Below, in pieces: positions 18,841 to 28,280 of a stretch of DNA of 61,749 nt; within the stretch, counting starts at the first letter, position 1; every line of letters begins with the position of its first letter. The stretch covers positions 1 to 61,749 of the forward strand of contig JALHNH010000039.1 in NCBI GenBank assembly GCA_022843625.1, given 5' to 3'. The notes beneath the pieces are model-generated. The model was not told where the DNA came from. It did no database searches and was given only the letters and a program-made list of their open reading frames with translations. This stretch comes from Bryobacter sp. (GTDB lineage: Bacteria > Acidobacteriota > Terriglobia > Bryobacterales > Bryobacteraceae). The position numbers and the translations under genes were made by a program.

Positions 18841-20210
18841 TTTGTGGACTGCCCCCAGTCATTCAGTTTAGATTCGATGGCCCCAAGACCTGGCCCAGTT
18901 AATTGACCCGTCGCCATGCAGCCATCACGAATAGTGAAGATCCCGGGAAATCGTTCTTCCCAACCCTGGTTGGCTGCGGGCACGAACTGGCGCGCGTTCG
19001 CTTCAATCCCGGCCACACCACGAACGCGAGCGGCAAGCCCCGCCGAGTGCACCAGCGCTGCTCCTGGACAGGTGAGATCCTGGACGCACAAGAACATGCC
19101 AAATTTCATCGCCGCCAAGGCCATGAGCAGTGCATTCCCCTGACCCTTACATGCCTTTAGGGCCACACCGGTGTAACCGAGATCGCGGGCGGCAAGAAGG
19201 CTCTCGTAATCCACGAGCGACTCGTCGATCACCACGGGTTTGATTCTCGCGGCTTTGTGCATATGGTTCTCGGGCCTGGCCGCAAGATCACGCGAAGTCG
19301 GCTGTTCGATGTATTGGATGCGGTCAATTAAATCGAGGGAGCGCTCTTTGACGCGCGCGAGAAACTCAAGCAGGTACTCGACGTGTGGACAACGCTCGTT
19401 GAAGTCGAGCGAGTAATTCCAACTGCCCGGGCGAACCCTACGGGCCTCAGAGTCTATGGCGACCACCCGCTCTATATCCCAGGCCAGATCGTCGCCGTTG
19501 AGCTTGATCTTGATGTGGGTTAGCCCGTCGGTGCGAATCCAGTCGCCCAGGGTTTCAGGAAGTCCATCCTGGAGGGGCCGAGTAAGGTCGGCGCTGGTGA
19601 TTGGGTCTAGTGCACCAACCAGGTGATAGAGCGGCATCGATTGCTGCGGCGATGGCAGGAGACACTCATCGAGGTACTGGCCTGTAAATGAGTTATCGAG
19701 GTAGGCACTGGCGTCGTTCTTCATGTATTCGGATGAATAACCAAGGAAGCAGTTGATCCTGCTCGCCTTGGCGAAGCCGTCATGCAGAGCGGCATCGAAG
19801 GCGCTAGAGACAACCAGCGTTGCGAGTTTTGGAATGGCCTCGGCCAGTTGTTCTTCGCGTGAGATCCGTGCTGCCTCATCAAGGTAGTGTGGCTCCAGGT
19901 CATGGTTGATATCGACCGGGTGGGCGCAGTCTGGATAGCTTGCAAGAATTTTGGCCAGACCTGCGGCAAGTTGCTTCATGGCACCGAGAGTCTGGTCGTA
20001 GGTCATGACACGCGAGGGGAAGGCCCAGATGTTACCGAGTGGCATTGATCCGAAACCCGTACACTCCTCCCCGGCCCTTGTTTGAACCGTAATAGTTACA
20101 TTCAACAAGGTGACCCGGTCTACTGCGATCCCTCCGAATTTCATCGGAGAACGGTAGAGGAAGTTCTCAAAGTTGTAATCGACCGAGCGGATCGCCACAT
20201 CGGACTTCAT
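18831..20210 (-). CDS. enolase-superfamily enzyme (mandelate racemase/dehydratase type)
   Basis: A protein of 459 residues with the enolase-superfamily barrel signatures: a KxK motif (HIKIKLNGDD) giving a general base, a metal Asp in SLDFNE, Glu in YIEQPTSRD, and Asp/Glu in VIDESLVDYES. These point to proton abstraction next to a carboxylate, as in sugar-acid dehydratases, racemases or cycloisomerases; the substrate is not predictable. The reading frame is open to 20261, but GGAGG lies 9 nt before the ATG at 20210 and gives the better start. It is followed directly by the Hyi-like gene and preceded by a Gfo/Idh/MocA gene, which supports a carbohydrate-acid pathway. Confidence 0.87.
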   Translation of the reverse strand: MKSDVAIRSVDYNFENFLYRSPMKFGGIAVDRVTLLNVTITVQTRAGEECTGFGSMPLGNIWAFPSRVMTYDQTLGAMKQLAAGLAKILASYPDCAHPVDINHDLEPHYLDEAARISREEQLAEAIPKLATLVVSSAFDAALHDGFAKASRINCFLGYSSEYMKNDASAYLDNSFTGQYLDECLLPSPQQSMPLYHLVGALDPITSADLTRPLQDGLPETLGDWIRTDGLTHIKIKLNGDDLAWDIERVVAIDSEARRVRPGSWNYSLDFNERCPHVEYLLEFLARVKERSLDLIDRIQYIEQPTSRDLAARPENHMHKAARIKPVVIDESLVDYESLLAARDLGYTGVALKACKGQGNALLMALAAMKFGMFLCVQDLTCPGAALVHSAGLAARVRGVAGIEANARQFVPAANQGWEERFPGIFTIRDGCMATGQLTGPGLGAIESKLNDWGQSTKCN

Positions 20211-20272
20211 CGGCACAAACCTCCAATAAACTAGCGGCGGGCGACTCAAGTTCCGCTGCATTTGGCGAGAAA

Positions 20273-21541
20273 TCAGATCCGCCAGGGGACTCGCATAGAC
20301 CGGGCCCGCATTCGATTTGCTTCGTAATCGCCGATGAAGGACTCGTTTTCAGGGTTCCAGCGCAGGGGCCGCTCGAGCCTTAAGCAAAGGTTGGCGACAT
20401 GAGCGATGCTGTGGGCTGCCTGAGCAACCTCCACACCGGTTACCGGTTCCTGGCGAGAGCGCACGCAATCGAGGAAATTCCTGATATGCGGCTTCATAAG
20501 CTTCCATTGCGCGCGCTGGCGTTCCACGCCGCGCGTCAGCTCGGGAGTTGACAACTCCACGCTGCCATCGACGTCAGAGAGCTTGATCCAGCCCCGGTTT
20601 CCTTCAAAACGCATGGCTTTAGGCTGCATGTCCATCATCAAGGTGAAGCGGTCGGGATAGCGTGCCCGGACGCTAAGAAAGTATGGCGTCGCGTTGTACT
20701 CGTCTTCCGGGTGGTACGCAGCATCGCCGGAGAAATCAATAGGCCCCGGATTGGCTCCGCGAATCCACTGCGCGATCTGGACAAAATGCGGACCCATGTC
20801 GGCAATTACGCCTCCGCTTAAATCCCAATTCACGCGCCAACTGCTACTGGAACCGATCTTCGAATAGGGCATCCACGGGGATTGCCCGAGCCAGCGGTCA
20901 TAGTCGAATCGCTCAAGACTGGGAGCCGGTTCAGGCACCGGGAGGCCGACGCTACCACCACCAAAGTCTCCGCACGAAAGAGTGATCGCGCTCAGGCGAC
21001 CGATACGACCGGCCTGGATTACGTCATACACGAACTGATAGCCAGGGTCCGAGCGGCGCTGCATGCCGCATTGCCAAATCGTGCCGTAGCGCTGGATCGT
21101 ATCTGCCAATTCGCGCCCTTCGGCGATAGTGAGCGTAAATGGCTTTTCGCAATAGACGTCCTTGCCAGCCCTGGCAGCCAAGGCGCTAAGCACGCCGTGC
21201 CAACGATCCCCTGTGGCGATCAGGACGGCGTCGATATCCTGACGATCCAGGATCTGCTCATGCTGGCGATAGGTGACACAGGCGGAGTTGTTATAGCGCT
21301 GGTCCACCATCTGCTTACCCTCGTTGCGCCTCTCTTCGGAAGCGTCACATACGGCAACTACCTGAAGGTCTTCTTCTTTGAGGAAATGGCTGAGCACGTA
21401 GCGACCGCGAGGGCCGAGGCCGATGACTCCAATACGGATGCGGTCCGAGGCCATAGTTGAGGGTGGAGTGGGTTGCGGGGCGGCCATTAAGGCTGGAGCC
21501 GCCAGGAATTGTCGCCGGCTTAGATAGGGATCGATGGGCAT
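20273..21541 (-). CDS. Gfo/Idh/MocA-family oxidoreductase, Tat-exported
   Basis: A 422-residue NAD(P)-dependent dehydrogenase with a twin-arginine signal (LSRRQFLAAPALMAAP) in the first 25 residues. The Rossmann motif IGVIGLGPRGRYVL lies at about 40, EKPFTL (the conserved Lys-Pro of the family) in the middle, and GGVIADMGPHFVQIAQW carries the usual DxGxHxxD-like segment. Exported members with Tat signals are common in this phylum. An AAAGGA Shine-Dalgarno sits about 6 nt before the ATG at 21541, only 2 bp after the HEAT-gene stop, so the longer open frame to 21616 is not needed. Likely role: oxidation of a sugar or derivative in the periplasm. Confidence 0.9.
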   Translation of the reverse strand: MPIDPYLSRRQFLAAPALMAAPQPTPPSTMASDRIRIGVIGLGPRGRYVLSHFLKEEDLQVVAVCDASEERRNEGKQMVDQRYNNSACVTYRQHEQILDRQDIDAVLIATGDRWHGVLSALAARAGKDVYCEKPFTLTIAEGRELADTIQRYGTIWQCGMQRRSDPGYQFVYDVIQAGRIGRLSAITLSCGDFGGGSVGLPVPEPAPSLERFDYDRWLGQSPWMPYSKIGSSSSWRVNWDLSGGVIADMGPHFVQIAQWIRGANPGPIDFSGDAAYHPEDEYNATPYFLSVRARYPDRFTLMMDMQPKAMRFEGNRGWIKLSDVDGSVELSTPELTRGVERQRAQWKLMKPHIRNFLDCVRSRQEPVTGVEVAQAAHSIAHVANLCLRLERPLRWNPENESFIGDYEANRMRARSMRVPWRI

Positions 21542-21543
21542 GA

Positions 21544-22269
21544 TTATCCTTTGAGAGCCAGGCTGGCTCCTCGGCGAATCTGGGCGGGCTCGGTGTCTTT
21601 TATCAACTGACCCCATATGGCCCTAGCTGCTACAGAATTGCCTCGTTTGGCGAGTTGTTGTCCAGCCTGAAGCAGAGCGTGGGCACAATTGAGGCGACGA
21701 ATTGGATCTGATCCACGGTGCATCCGATCGAGGGCCGCCACACTTTCGCCGCTGGCAATCTTGCCCAAGGCGCAGATTGCGGCGTCAGATAAAACAGGGT
21801 CAGGATCCGAAGCTAGCGGAATGATTTGAGAAGCGCTTGTGGCATCCTTCTTGTCGCCGAGGAGGTTGAGGATAGCAACGCGGGCCACTCCACGGCAACG
21901 AGTGAGTGACTTTCGCAACACTGCCAGTGCCGCTTCGGAATCCTGAGAGCGAAGAGCGTAACAAGCCGCTTCGGACAAGACAGGATCAGTGCCTTCGAGC
22001 AAGCTGGCCAGAGCGGGCAAGGAAAGATCCGTGCCGATGATCCAAAGCTTCTTGCAGATGAACTGTTTGGCTGCAACAGTTGCTTTTGAAGTCAGCAACG
22101 AGGCCATGAGTTTTTCGATTTGCAGACGCGCCGCCCGGTTGCCGTGAGTGGAGTTGATGAGTCGCTCCAAATCGACGAGATTGGTGCGGGGGCGATCAAA
22201 ATCGTAGTTGCTGACGGCTTGAATCGCCGCCACGATTTCATCAGCAGAGAAATTGGATTGGAGTTGCAT
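21544..22269 (-). CDS. HEAT-repeat protein
   Basis: A protein of 241 residues made of about five helical HEAT-like repeats. Recurrent patterns include DPVLSEAACYALRSQDSEAALAVL, DPVLSDAAICALGKIASGESVAAL and DPIRRLNCAHALLQAG (given here as separate segments). No signal peptide or catalytic motif is visible. It lies between the TonB receptor (3 bp away) and the dehydrogenase (2 bp away), so it is part of the same transcript and probably a scaffold for one of those products. HEAT domains are often fused to DUF1080 or cytochrome modules in related bacteria; here the domain stands alone. Confidence 0.75.
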   Translation of the reverse strand: MQLQSNFSADEIVAAIQAVSNYDFDRPRTNLVDLERLINSTHGNRAARLQIEKLMASLLTSKATVAAKQFICKKLWIIGTDLSLPALASLLEGTDPVLSEAACYALRSQDSEAALAVLRKSLTRCRGVARVAILNLLGDKKDATSASQIIPLASDPDPVLSDAAICALGKIASGESVAALDRMHRGSDPIRRLNCAHALLQAGQQLAKRGNSVAARAIWGQLIKDTEPAQIRRGASLALKG

Positions 22270-22272
22270 GGC

Positions 22273-25200
22273 CTAGAAGAGAAGTTTCAAAGCAAATTCC
22301 ATCACACGGCCTGGGCCGGCGCCGTTGACTCCACCAAATCCATTGGAAGCCACACCCGCTGCGTTGAAAGCTACGGTTGTATTGATCGAAGTGAAATTTG
22401 CATGATTCAACACATTGAAGGATTCGGCCCGGAACTGCAAGCGCATCTTCTCTTTGACGATGAAAGTCTTGAGCAGAGTGACATCCCAGTTCTGGAATCC
22501 GGGGCCTCGCAATATGTTTCTGCCGCTGTTTCCGAAGACTCCTGGAGTCATTGCAGAGGGGGCTTGAAATGCGGCCGTATTGAACCAGCGCCCGGGCGTG
22601 CGCTCGCCGGCAGCCAATAAGGGATTGCCGATGAGCGTGGCTCGAGATGCTCCGGCCCCGATACGGGCGATATCGATGGGTACGTTCACAGAGACAGGGG
22701 CACCGCTTTGAGCGGCGGTGACGCCTGCGACTCCCCAGCCGCCAAGTACGGTTCGTTGAAAGGGGTTGCCACCCTTCTTGAAGAATGGAAGTTCGTAGAT
22801 GTAATTGACAGACAGAATATGTGGGATGTCGATATTGGCGCGGGCGATATCGAGTGCGGGGGCGTAGCTATCCTGGGGTGTTGTGCCGCCAAACTTGTCC
22901 ATCGTTTTGGAGAAAGTGTAGGCAACGCCAAAGGAGAGCCCCTGGTCGAAGCGACGAGTGGCGTTCACCTGCAGACCGTTGTAATTCGATGTATCGGTAC
23001 GTTCACGCATGGTGATGTTGCTGTAGCCAAGGTAAGGTCTCAACGCGTTTACATTAATCGTTGAATTCGGCGGGCTCAGCAAGGTGCCAACCGGCAACTG
23101 ATTCAGATTGAGAGTGTAGGGTAAGTGGCGTCCGACGTTGCCGACATAGTTCACGTCAAGGATGACATTGGAGGGCAACTGATGCTGAAAGCCAAAGTTG
23201 TAGGACATGATGCTGGGGTCTTTGAGGCGATCCGGCCAGGCGTTGATGTTGGCTGGGAAGTCGCGGGCGACACCTCCGGCTGGCCGGTCGATGTTGCCGT
23301 CAAAGATCGAACCAACGTTTACGAAAGGAGGATTCTGCGCATTGCCACTGAGGGTGTTGGATGGAACCCGGTCATAGAAGATGCCGAAGCCGGTACGGAT
23401 GGCAGTGCGGCCATTGCCGAAGACATCGTAGGCAAGGCCTACACGGGGACCCCAGTTGTTCCAGTTCATCGGGTGTCCGCCTTCCGGCAAGCCTCTGAAG
23501 AGTCGTTTGAGCGACGCATCACTAGCCTGCGGCAAACGACCAATGGCTTGCTCTGGAAACTCAGAGCCCCAAATCGCGATTCCATTGTAAGGGTCGCCAG
23601 AGCCCGGCACCAACGCTCCGTTGGCGGGGTTGATGCGTGGCGCATTTGCCGGAGTGAAAAACCTGGGTAGCCAGGTGGAAACATTTCCCTGAGCGATCGT
23701 GGCTGGCTTGAGAATGTTGTAGCGAATCCCGAGATCGAGCGTCAGGCGACGTGAGACCCTCCATTTGTCCTGGGCATACATTTCAACAGTCCAATAGCGC
23801 GGACGATAGAAAGAGTCTGATTCCCATTCCTGGTACTGCTGAAAGGTGCCCAGCAGAACGTCTGCGAGCACGTTTCTGGTAGAGCCCAGAGCCGCTGTGT
23901 TGAAGGTTACTTGGCCCTCGTCGCGAACATTCGTATTCTCATTCATGCGCGAACGGATCACGAAGACGCCCGCTTTGAGGGTATGCGATCCGGCAACCTT
24001 GGTAAAGTCGTCGCGGAACTGAAACGGGGTCTGTCCGCTGCGGATACGGTCGTTCGAGTTGTATCCGACAAAACCTGCAATTGAAACCGCCGGGGCCACG
24101 TTAGAACGGTTTAAGGGATAGAGTTCGGGAATCGTCAGGCCCAGAGCTGGCCGAGTGATAGCAGAGACATCGGGGTCCCCCGTAATCCTGGTATGGCCTG
24201 CACTGAACATGGCGTAATTGATCATGGTCGGAGAAAGCGTGCTTTGCCAACTCAGGGAAGTCAGGTAGCCGGGGCGGTTCCGCGGATTGGGGACGATGGG
24301 CAGACTGTTATTGCGAAATGCGAAGAGGATATTCCAGCTATCCATCACCAGCTTGTAGGAGAGTTGGTTCTTGGGTGTCAGGTTATAGTCGATGCGCATG
24401 AGCTCCTCGCGATAGTCGGTACGATTGCTGCCGGCAGAGGCGAAGTTGCCACCGGGGCCGGGGAAGTTCGGGAGCGGGATCGGCCTCAAAAGGCGAGGCC
24501 CGTTTGCTGACCATCGGGAAGCTGGAACAATTCTATTTGGGAAGGGGGTGTTGTTTAGAGGGTCGATCGGGGCGGCAAGTGAACTGCCGTTAAAGTCGCC
24601 AGCCCGCTCGAGGGCTGAGGGAACCACATTGACAGTGGTTTGGCCCTGGCGGGTGTACTTCCACTCCTGACTGTAGAAGAAGAAGAGCTTGTCTTTGGCG
24701 GTATTGTACTTGCCAGGGATGTAGATGGGCCCGCCAAGGGTGCCACCGAAATCATTGAACCGGAGCGGAAGCAAGCTTCGATCGAAAAAGGACCGTGCGT
24801 CAAAGCGATTGTTACGGACAAAATAGAAAAGGCTGCCATGAAACTCTTGCGTGCCGCTTTTGGTCACCAAATTGATGAGTGCCCCGCCTCGGCCGCCAAA
24901 CTCGGCTGCGTAGGCCGATGTCTCCATCTTCACTTCAGCAAGGGCGTCGACGTTAGGGTCGACCAGCGAATTGCCGTTTCCTCCATCGGTCAAATTTGGC
25001 GCTCCATCCACAGTGAAGAAGTTGGAAAGAGATCGAACTCCGTTGACAGCCTGCTGGCTGACGTTTGTTTGTGGGTTGAAGACATTCAGTGTTGTTGCCG
25101 CTACGCCGGGTGTGAGGCGCAAGAGTTGAGTGTACTGACGGCCATTCATGGCGATTTGACTCACCTGCCTGTCGTCGATCACCCTGCCAATGCTTCCTGA

Positions 25201-25578
25201 GGTGGTCTGCACCTGCTCGGCAGAAGCGTCCACCGTCACTGACTCGGTCATCTGGCCAATCTCAAGCCGGGCTGAAAGAGGGCGTGTCGATCCGCTGTCC
25301 AGAACCACACCTTGTTGCTCCACACTCTTGAATCCGGGATGCTCGAAGCGGATTTGATAGGTACCGGCGGCCAAGCCGGGAAACACGAAAGACCCTGTCG
25401 CATCCGTGCGTACGGTTTGTCTGCTTCCCGTTCCCGTGTTGCGGGCCACTACTGAGGCACCAACGAGCACGGAGCCGGAGCTATCCGATACGGTTCCGGT
25501 GATCAAGCCAACATTAGTTTGACTGAAGACGGGTGCAGCGCAAAACAGGAGCAGATATGACATGAATCTGAGTAACAT
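22273..25578 (-). CDS. Oar-like TonB-dependent receptor, first gene of a catabolic operon
   Basis: An outer-membrane receptor of about 1101 residues. The signal peptide ends at PVFSQ, and a carboxypeptidase-regulatory domain covers about 22-110 (GLITGTVSDSSGSVLVGASV). The plug region includes MNGRQYTQLLRLTPGVA and the Oar landmark RNNRFDARSFFD. A long barrel ends in FALKLLF. An in-frame ATG exists at 25617, but the ATG at 25578 has AGAGGA just upstream and starts a normal signal peptide. The four genes after it on the same strand, with gaps of 3 and 2 bp and small overlaps, form a single operon that presumably imports and processes one carbohydrate. Confidence 0.93.
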   Translation of the reverse strand: MLLRFMSYLLLFCAAPVFSQTNVGLITGTVSDSSGSVLVGASVVARNTGTGSRQTVRTDATGSFVFPGLAAGTYQIRFEHPGFKSVEQQGVVLDSGSTRPLSARLEIGQMTESVTVDASAEQVQTTSGSIGRVIDDRQVSQIAMNGRQYTQLLRLTPGVAATTLNVFNPQTNVSQQAVNGVRSLSNFFTVDGAPNLTDGGNGNSLVDPNVDALAEVKMETSAYAAEFGGRGGALINLVTKSGTQEFHGSLFYFVRNNRFDARSFFDRSLLPLRFNDFGGTLGGPIYIPGKYNTAKDKLFFFYSQEWKYTRQGQTTVNVVPSALERAGDFNGSSLAAPIDPLNNTPFPNRIVPASRWSANGPRLLRPIPLPNFPGPGGNFASAGSNRTDYREELMRIDYNLTPKNQLSYKLVMDSWNILFAFRNNSLPIVPNPRNRPGYLTSLSWQSTLSPTMINYAMFSAGHTRITGDPDVSAITRPALGLTIPELYPLNRSNVAPAVSIAGFVGYNSNDRIRSGQTPFQFRDDFTKVAGSHTLKAGVFVIRSRMNENTNVRDEGQVTFNTAALGSTRNVLADVLLGTFQQYQEWESDSFYRPRYWTVEMYAQDKWRVSRRLTLDLGIRYNILKPATIAQGNVSTWLPRFFTPANAPRINPANGALVPGSGDPYNGIAIWGSEFPEQAIGRLPQASDASLKRLFRGLPEGGHPMNWNNWGPRVGLAYDVFGNGRTAIRTGFGIFYDRVPSNTLSGNAQNPPFVNVGSIFDGNIDRPAGGVARDFPANINAWPDRLKDPSIMSYNFGFQHQLPSNVILDVNYVGNVGRHLPYTLNLNQLPVGTLLSPPNSTINVNALRPYLGYSNITMRERTDTSNYNGLQVNATRRFDQGLSFGVAYTFSKTMDKFGGTTPQDSYAPALDIARANIDIPHILSVNYIYELPFFKKGGNPFQRTVLGGWGVAGVTAAQSGAPVSVNVPIDIARIGAGASRATLIGNPLLAAGERTPGRWFNTAAFQAPSAMTPGVFGNSGRNILRGPGFQNWDVTLLKTFIVKEKMRLQFRAESFNVLNHANFTSINTTVAFNAAGVASNGFGGVNGAGPGRVMEFALKLLF

Positions 25579-25685
25579 GGGTCCTCTTTCAATGAAGCGC
25601 GAGATATTAGATCGCAATATGCTTCGAGAGAAAGTTAGCAGTTGCCCTGTGATTGTTCAATCGTTTTGAGGCCTAAAACGACGGA

Positions 25686-25696
25686 GTTACGGTAAC
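25686..25696. promoter_or_regulatory. palindromic motif GTTACGGTAAC, copy 1 (candidate operator)
   Basis: GTTAC and GTAAC are inverted repeats around one central base. The same 11-mer occurs at 27465-27475. The two copies therefore lie in the two intergenic regions that flank the winged-helix/TPR regulator gene, this one about 110 bp before the TonB operon start. It is a candidate binding site for that regulator; binding is inference. Confidence 0.45.
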
Positions 25697-25717
25697 CGCA
25701 TGGTTGTTACCTGAACT

Positions 25718-27406
25718 TCAGCGAATGGCGAGGGAGTGGTAGCGCGAGTGGGTGCGAACGGCATCCCATCGGGGGTCCAGTGGCAGCCAGAGCACCTCGT
25801 AAGAACGGTCTTGAAAGGCACGCTCGAGACTATCGAAGGCGCGCTCTATTTCTCCAAGGCCGAGAGACACCAGCGCAATGTCGAAGGGCGAGACGTACCT
25901 CTCCTGGCTGAGTTCGATGAGTTCGACTTCACAGCGGCGCGCATCAGATGTGTTTCCAGAAATGCCAAAGGTATGCCCTAGTGCTCCGATGAGTCGGGCG
26001 GTTGGCCGAAGTGCGCGGCCCCTGCTGAAGGCGGTGATGGCTGAGTCGTAGTCTTTCAATTGCGCACAAGCCAAACCCAGGACCCAGTAGGCCTCATGAA
26101 AATTGGGGTCGAGTTCCAGACTGCGGCGTGCCTGGGCGGCGGCAGACTGAAAGTCACGCATTGCCCAATGGATCACCGCCACGTCGCGCGAGATGCCGAT
26201 GGACAGGGGGTCTAACATCGCTGCTTCGCGAATTTCGAGTTGGGCCTCGACAAGCCTTCGCTGGGGCATCAGGCAGGTGATTGCATACCAGTGATGGGCC
26301 GTGGAAAGCCTTGGGTTCAGCTCGATCGCCAGTTCGTATTCCCGTTCTGCTTCCTCCCAATTCCACTCGCAAGTGGCCAGCACATGCGCCATGGAGGTAT
26401 GAGCCTCGGCCAGGTCCGGTGCAAGCAGTAGTGCCTTGCCAGCTGAGTCGATTGCGGAAACACGGGCTTCAACCGGAGCAAGGACGCTGTAGTTGCCCAG
26501 CAATGAATATGTATCGGCAAGCCCCGAATGGGCGAGGCCAAAGTTGGGATCATGTTCAATGGCTTTGCTAAAGAGCTGAACCGCTTCCAGCAAGCCCTCT
26601 GGAGTCCGGAGGTTCCAGAAGTACCTTGCTTTCAGGTACAGGCGATAGGCCGTAGTGTTGGTGGTTGCACGAGAGGGGCCGGCCAACTCCAGACCGGGCT
26701 GCAATTGAACACGCAGCGCAGCAACGATAGAGGCAGAGATGTCTTCCTGGATCTCGAATACGCTGGCAAATTCGCTATCGTAATTTTCAGCCCATACAAA
26801 TTGCCCGGTAAGAGCGTCCTTGAGCAATGCAGTGATTCGCATTTGGCTGCCGTCGCGGCGGACACCGCCCTCAAGCACGAAGTTCGCTGGGGTGGTCGAG
26901 CGCGCCGCGAATACATGCAAGCCCGGCATCTTGGTCAGCGCGCGAATCAATTCCTCCGTCATGCCTTCACACAAGTAAGCCTGATCCCGATTCAGACTGA
27001 GATCGGCGAAGGTCAGTACAGCGAGTGTCGGTAACGTCGTTGGTGTTGTTGCAGGTGAAGGTGCGGCGCGGTGCTCAATCGTCGGCACATAAGCACCCTT
27101 CGGAAGCCCGATGCGAAGAATGCTTCCTTGCCCGGCGCTCTCGTAGTAGCGTTGCAACTTCTGACGCAATCTGCCGGCTTCTACTCGGACGATCGGGTCC
27201 AATCGGGGATCGAAGTCAAGTCCCCGATCAAAGACTTCCAATCCGATGGTGTATTCCTTCAACTCGTTGGTTTCTCCGCACAGGCTTTTTCTGACCACGT
27301 ACTCCAGAAAGCGCCTCAAGCGCCCCGCGAGGGAAAACACCGTACTCTCCAGAATCCTTCGGAGTTCGGCCTGCACATCTTCGGAATTTGCGGCCTGGGT
27401 CGGCAT
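25718..27406 (-). CDS. winged-helix/TolB-like/TPR regulatory protein
   Basis: A soluble protein of 562 residues. The N-terminal ~110 residues (RLRRFLEYVV, EYTIGLEVFDR, LDPIVRVEAGRLRQKLQRYY, then a GLPKGAYVP hairpin) resemble a winged-helix domain as found at the front of many acidobacterial TPR regulators. Next comes a TolB/CadC-like domain at about 125-245 (LAVLTFADLSLNRDQAYLCEGM, GGVRRDGSQMRITALLKDA). At least five TPR units follow from about 260 (AYRLYLKARYFWNLRTPEG, AIELNPRLSTAHHWYA, SLELDPNFHEAYWVLG). It lies upstream of the TonB operon on the same strand, about 140 bp from the receptor start, and is flanked by two identical palindromes. A role as local regulator is likely but inferred. 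Confidence 0.82.
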   Translation of the reverse strand: MPTQAANSEDVQAELRRILESTVFSLAGRLRRFLEYVVRKSLCGETNELKEYTIGLEVFDRGLDFDPRLDPIVRVEAGRLRQKLQRYYESAGQGSILRIGLPKGAYVPTIEHRAAPSPATTPTTLPTLAVLTFADLSLNRDQAYLCEGMTEELIRALTKMPGLHVFAARSTTPANFVLEGGVRRDGSQMRITALLKDALTGQFVWAENYDSEFASVFEIQEDISASIVAALRVQLQPGLELAGPSRATTNTTAYRLYLKARYFWNLRTPEGLLEAVQLFSKAIEHDPNFGLAHSGLADTYSLLGNYSVLAPVEARVSAIDSAGKALLLAPDLAEAHTSMAHVLATCEWNWEEAEREYELAIELNPRLSTAHHWYAITCLMPQRRLVEAQLEIREAAMLDPLSIGISRDVAVIHWAMRDFQSAAAQARRSLELDPNFHEAYWVLGLACAQLKDYDSAITAFSRGRALRPTARLIGALGHTFGISGNTSDARRCEVELIELSQERYVSPFDIALVSLGLGEIERAFDSLERAFQDRSYEVLWLPLDPRWDAVRTHSRYHSLAIR

Positions 27407-27464
27407 AGAGACTTTCTAATTATCCAATTTCGCGGCTCGTCGCGGCGGCAATCCGCTCCCGGCG

Positions 27465-27475
27465 GTTACGGTAAC
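27465..27475. promoter_or_regulatory. palindromic motif GTTACGGTAAC, copy 2 (candidate operator)
   Basis: The same inverted repeat as at 25686-25696, here in the 103-bp divergent region between the TPR regulator (minus) and the DUF1080 gene (plus). It is followed by GC in both copies. The position would allow a factor to control both divergent genes. Confidence 0.45.
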
Positions 27476-27527
27476 TGCGCTACTCTTTACGCCCGCATGC
27501 AGAAATCCTATGACAGAATCGCAATAC

Positions 27528-28208
27528 ATGAAAGCGAAACTCGCACTGCTCCTGTGCTTTCCGTTCTTGACCGGGGCTGGCGACTCGTCTGAAAAGCCGA
27601 ACCGGCTGTCGAAGCAAGAGCGGAAGGAAGGGTACGTTCTGCTCTTTGATGGCAAGACGCTCAAGGGCTGGGATGGGGATCCCGGGAACTGGTCGGTTAA
27701 AGATGGCGCGATTGTCGGAACCAACGATGTCCACAAAATCGATCAAAACAGCTTCCTGATTCACAGTCAGCCGCAAACCAACTTTATTCTGCGGGCGCAG
27801 GTTCGACTCCGTAACGGCAACTCTGGAATTCAGTTTCGGAGTAGACAGTTGCCCGGGCCCGGCTGGATTGTCAGTGGCTATCAGGCGGATCTCTCGGATG
27901 AAACGGGGCGCGAATCCTGGGGGAACTTCTACGAGGAACGCGGCCGCAGCCGGACGATGATGAAAACACCGGACGAAGGATGGTTGAAAGCCAGGACGGT
28001 ACTGCGCGAGAGGGATTGGAATGACTATGAGATCTTCGCCGAAGGGCCGAGGATTCGTTTGAAGTTGAATGGCTTATTAACGATCGACACCACTGAAGAC
28101 AAGTGGCCAACCGGCGTCATTGCTCTGCAACTGCACACCGGAAAGCCGATGCTCGTTGAGTTCCGGTCCATCCGGGTGAGGTCGTTGCCTGCTACTGTCG
28201 GCAAGTGA
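27528..28208 (+). CDS. DUF1080 (3-keto-disaccharide hydrolase-like) protein
   Basis: A secreted lectin-like protein of about 226 residues. The signal peptide (KAKLALLLCFPFLTGAG) is followed by the DUF1080 jelly roll: GYVLLFDGKTLKGWDGDPGNWSV, given here as the start of the domain; then VKDGAIVG, NFILRAQVRLRNGNSGIQFRS and a C-terminal GVIALQLHTGKPMLVEFRSI. DUF1080 proteins include 3-keto-glucoside hydrolases and carbohydrate-binding modules. The ATG at 27510 is an alternative start, with neither preceded by a good Shine-Dalgarno; 27528 gives the cleaner signal peptide. It is divergent from the TPR regulator and fits the sugar theme of the neighbouring operon. Confidence 0.85.
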   Translation: MKAKLALLLCFPFLTGAGDSSEKPNRLSKQERKEGYVLLFDGKTLKGWDGDPGNWSVKDGAIVGTNDVHKIDQNSFLIHSQPQTNFILRAQVRLRNGNSGIQFRSRQLPGPGWIVSGYQADLSDETGRESWGNFYEERGRSRTMMKTPDEGWLKARTVLRERDWNDYEIFAEGPRIRLKLNGLLTIDTTEDKWPTGVIALQLHTGKPMLVEFRSIRVRSLPATVGK

Positions 28209-28280
28209 TCGAAGCTGCAGGTAAGCTTTTGGGAAGGCCTGAAGTTTTTGGGACGACTTGTTTTTTTGTGACGGTCTGGC

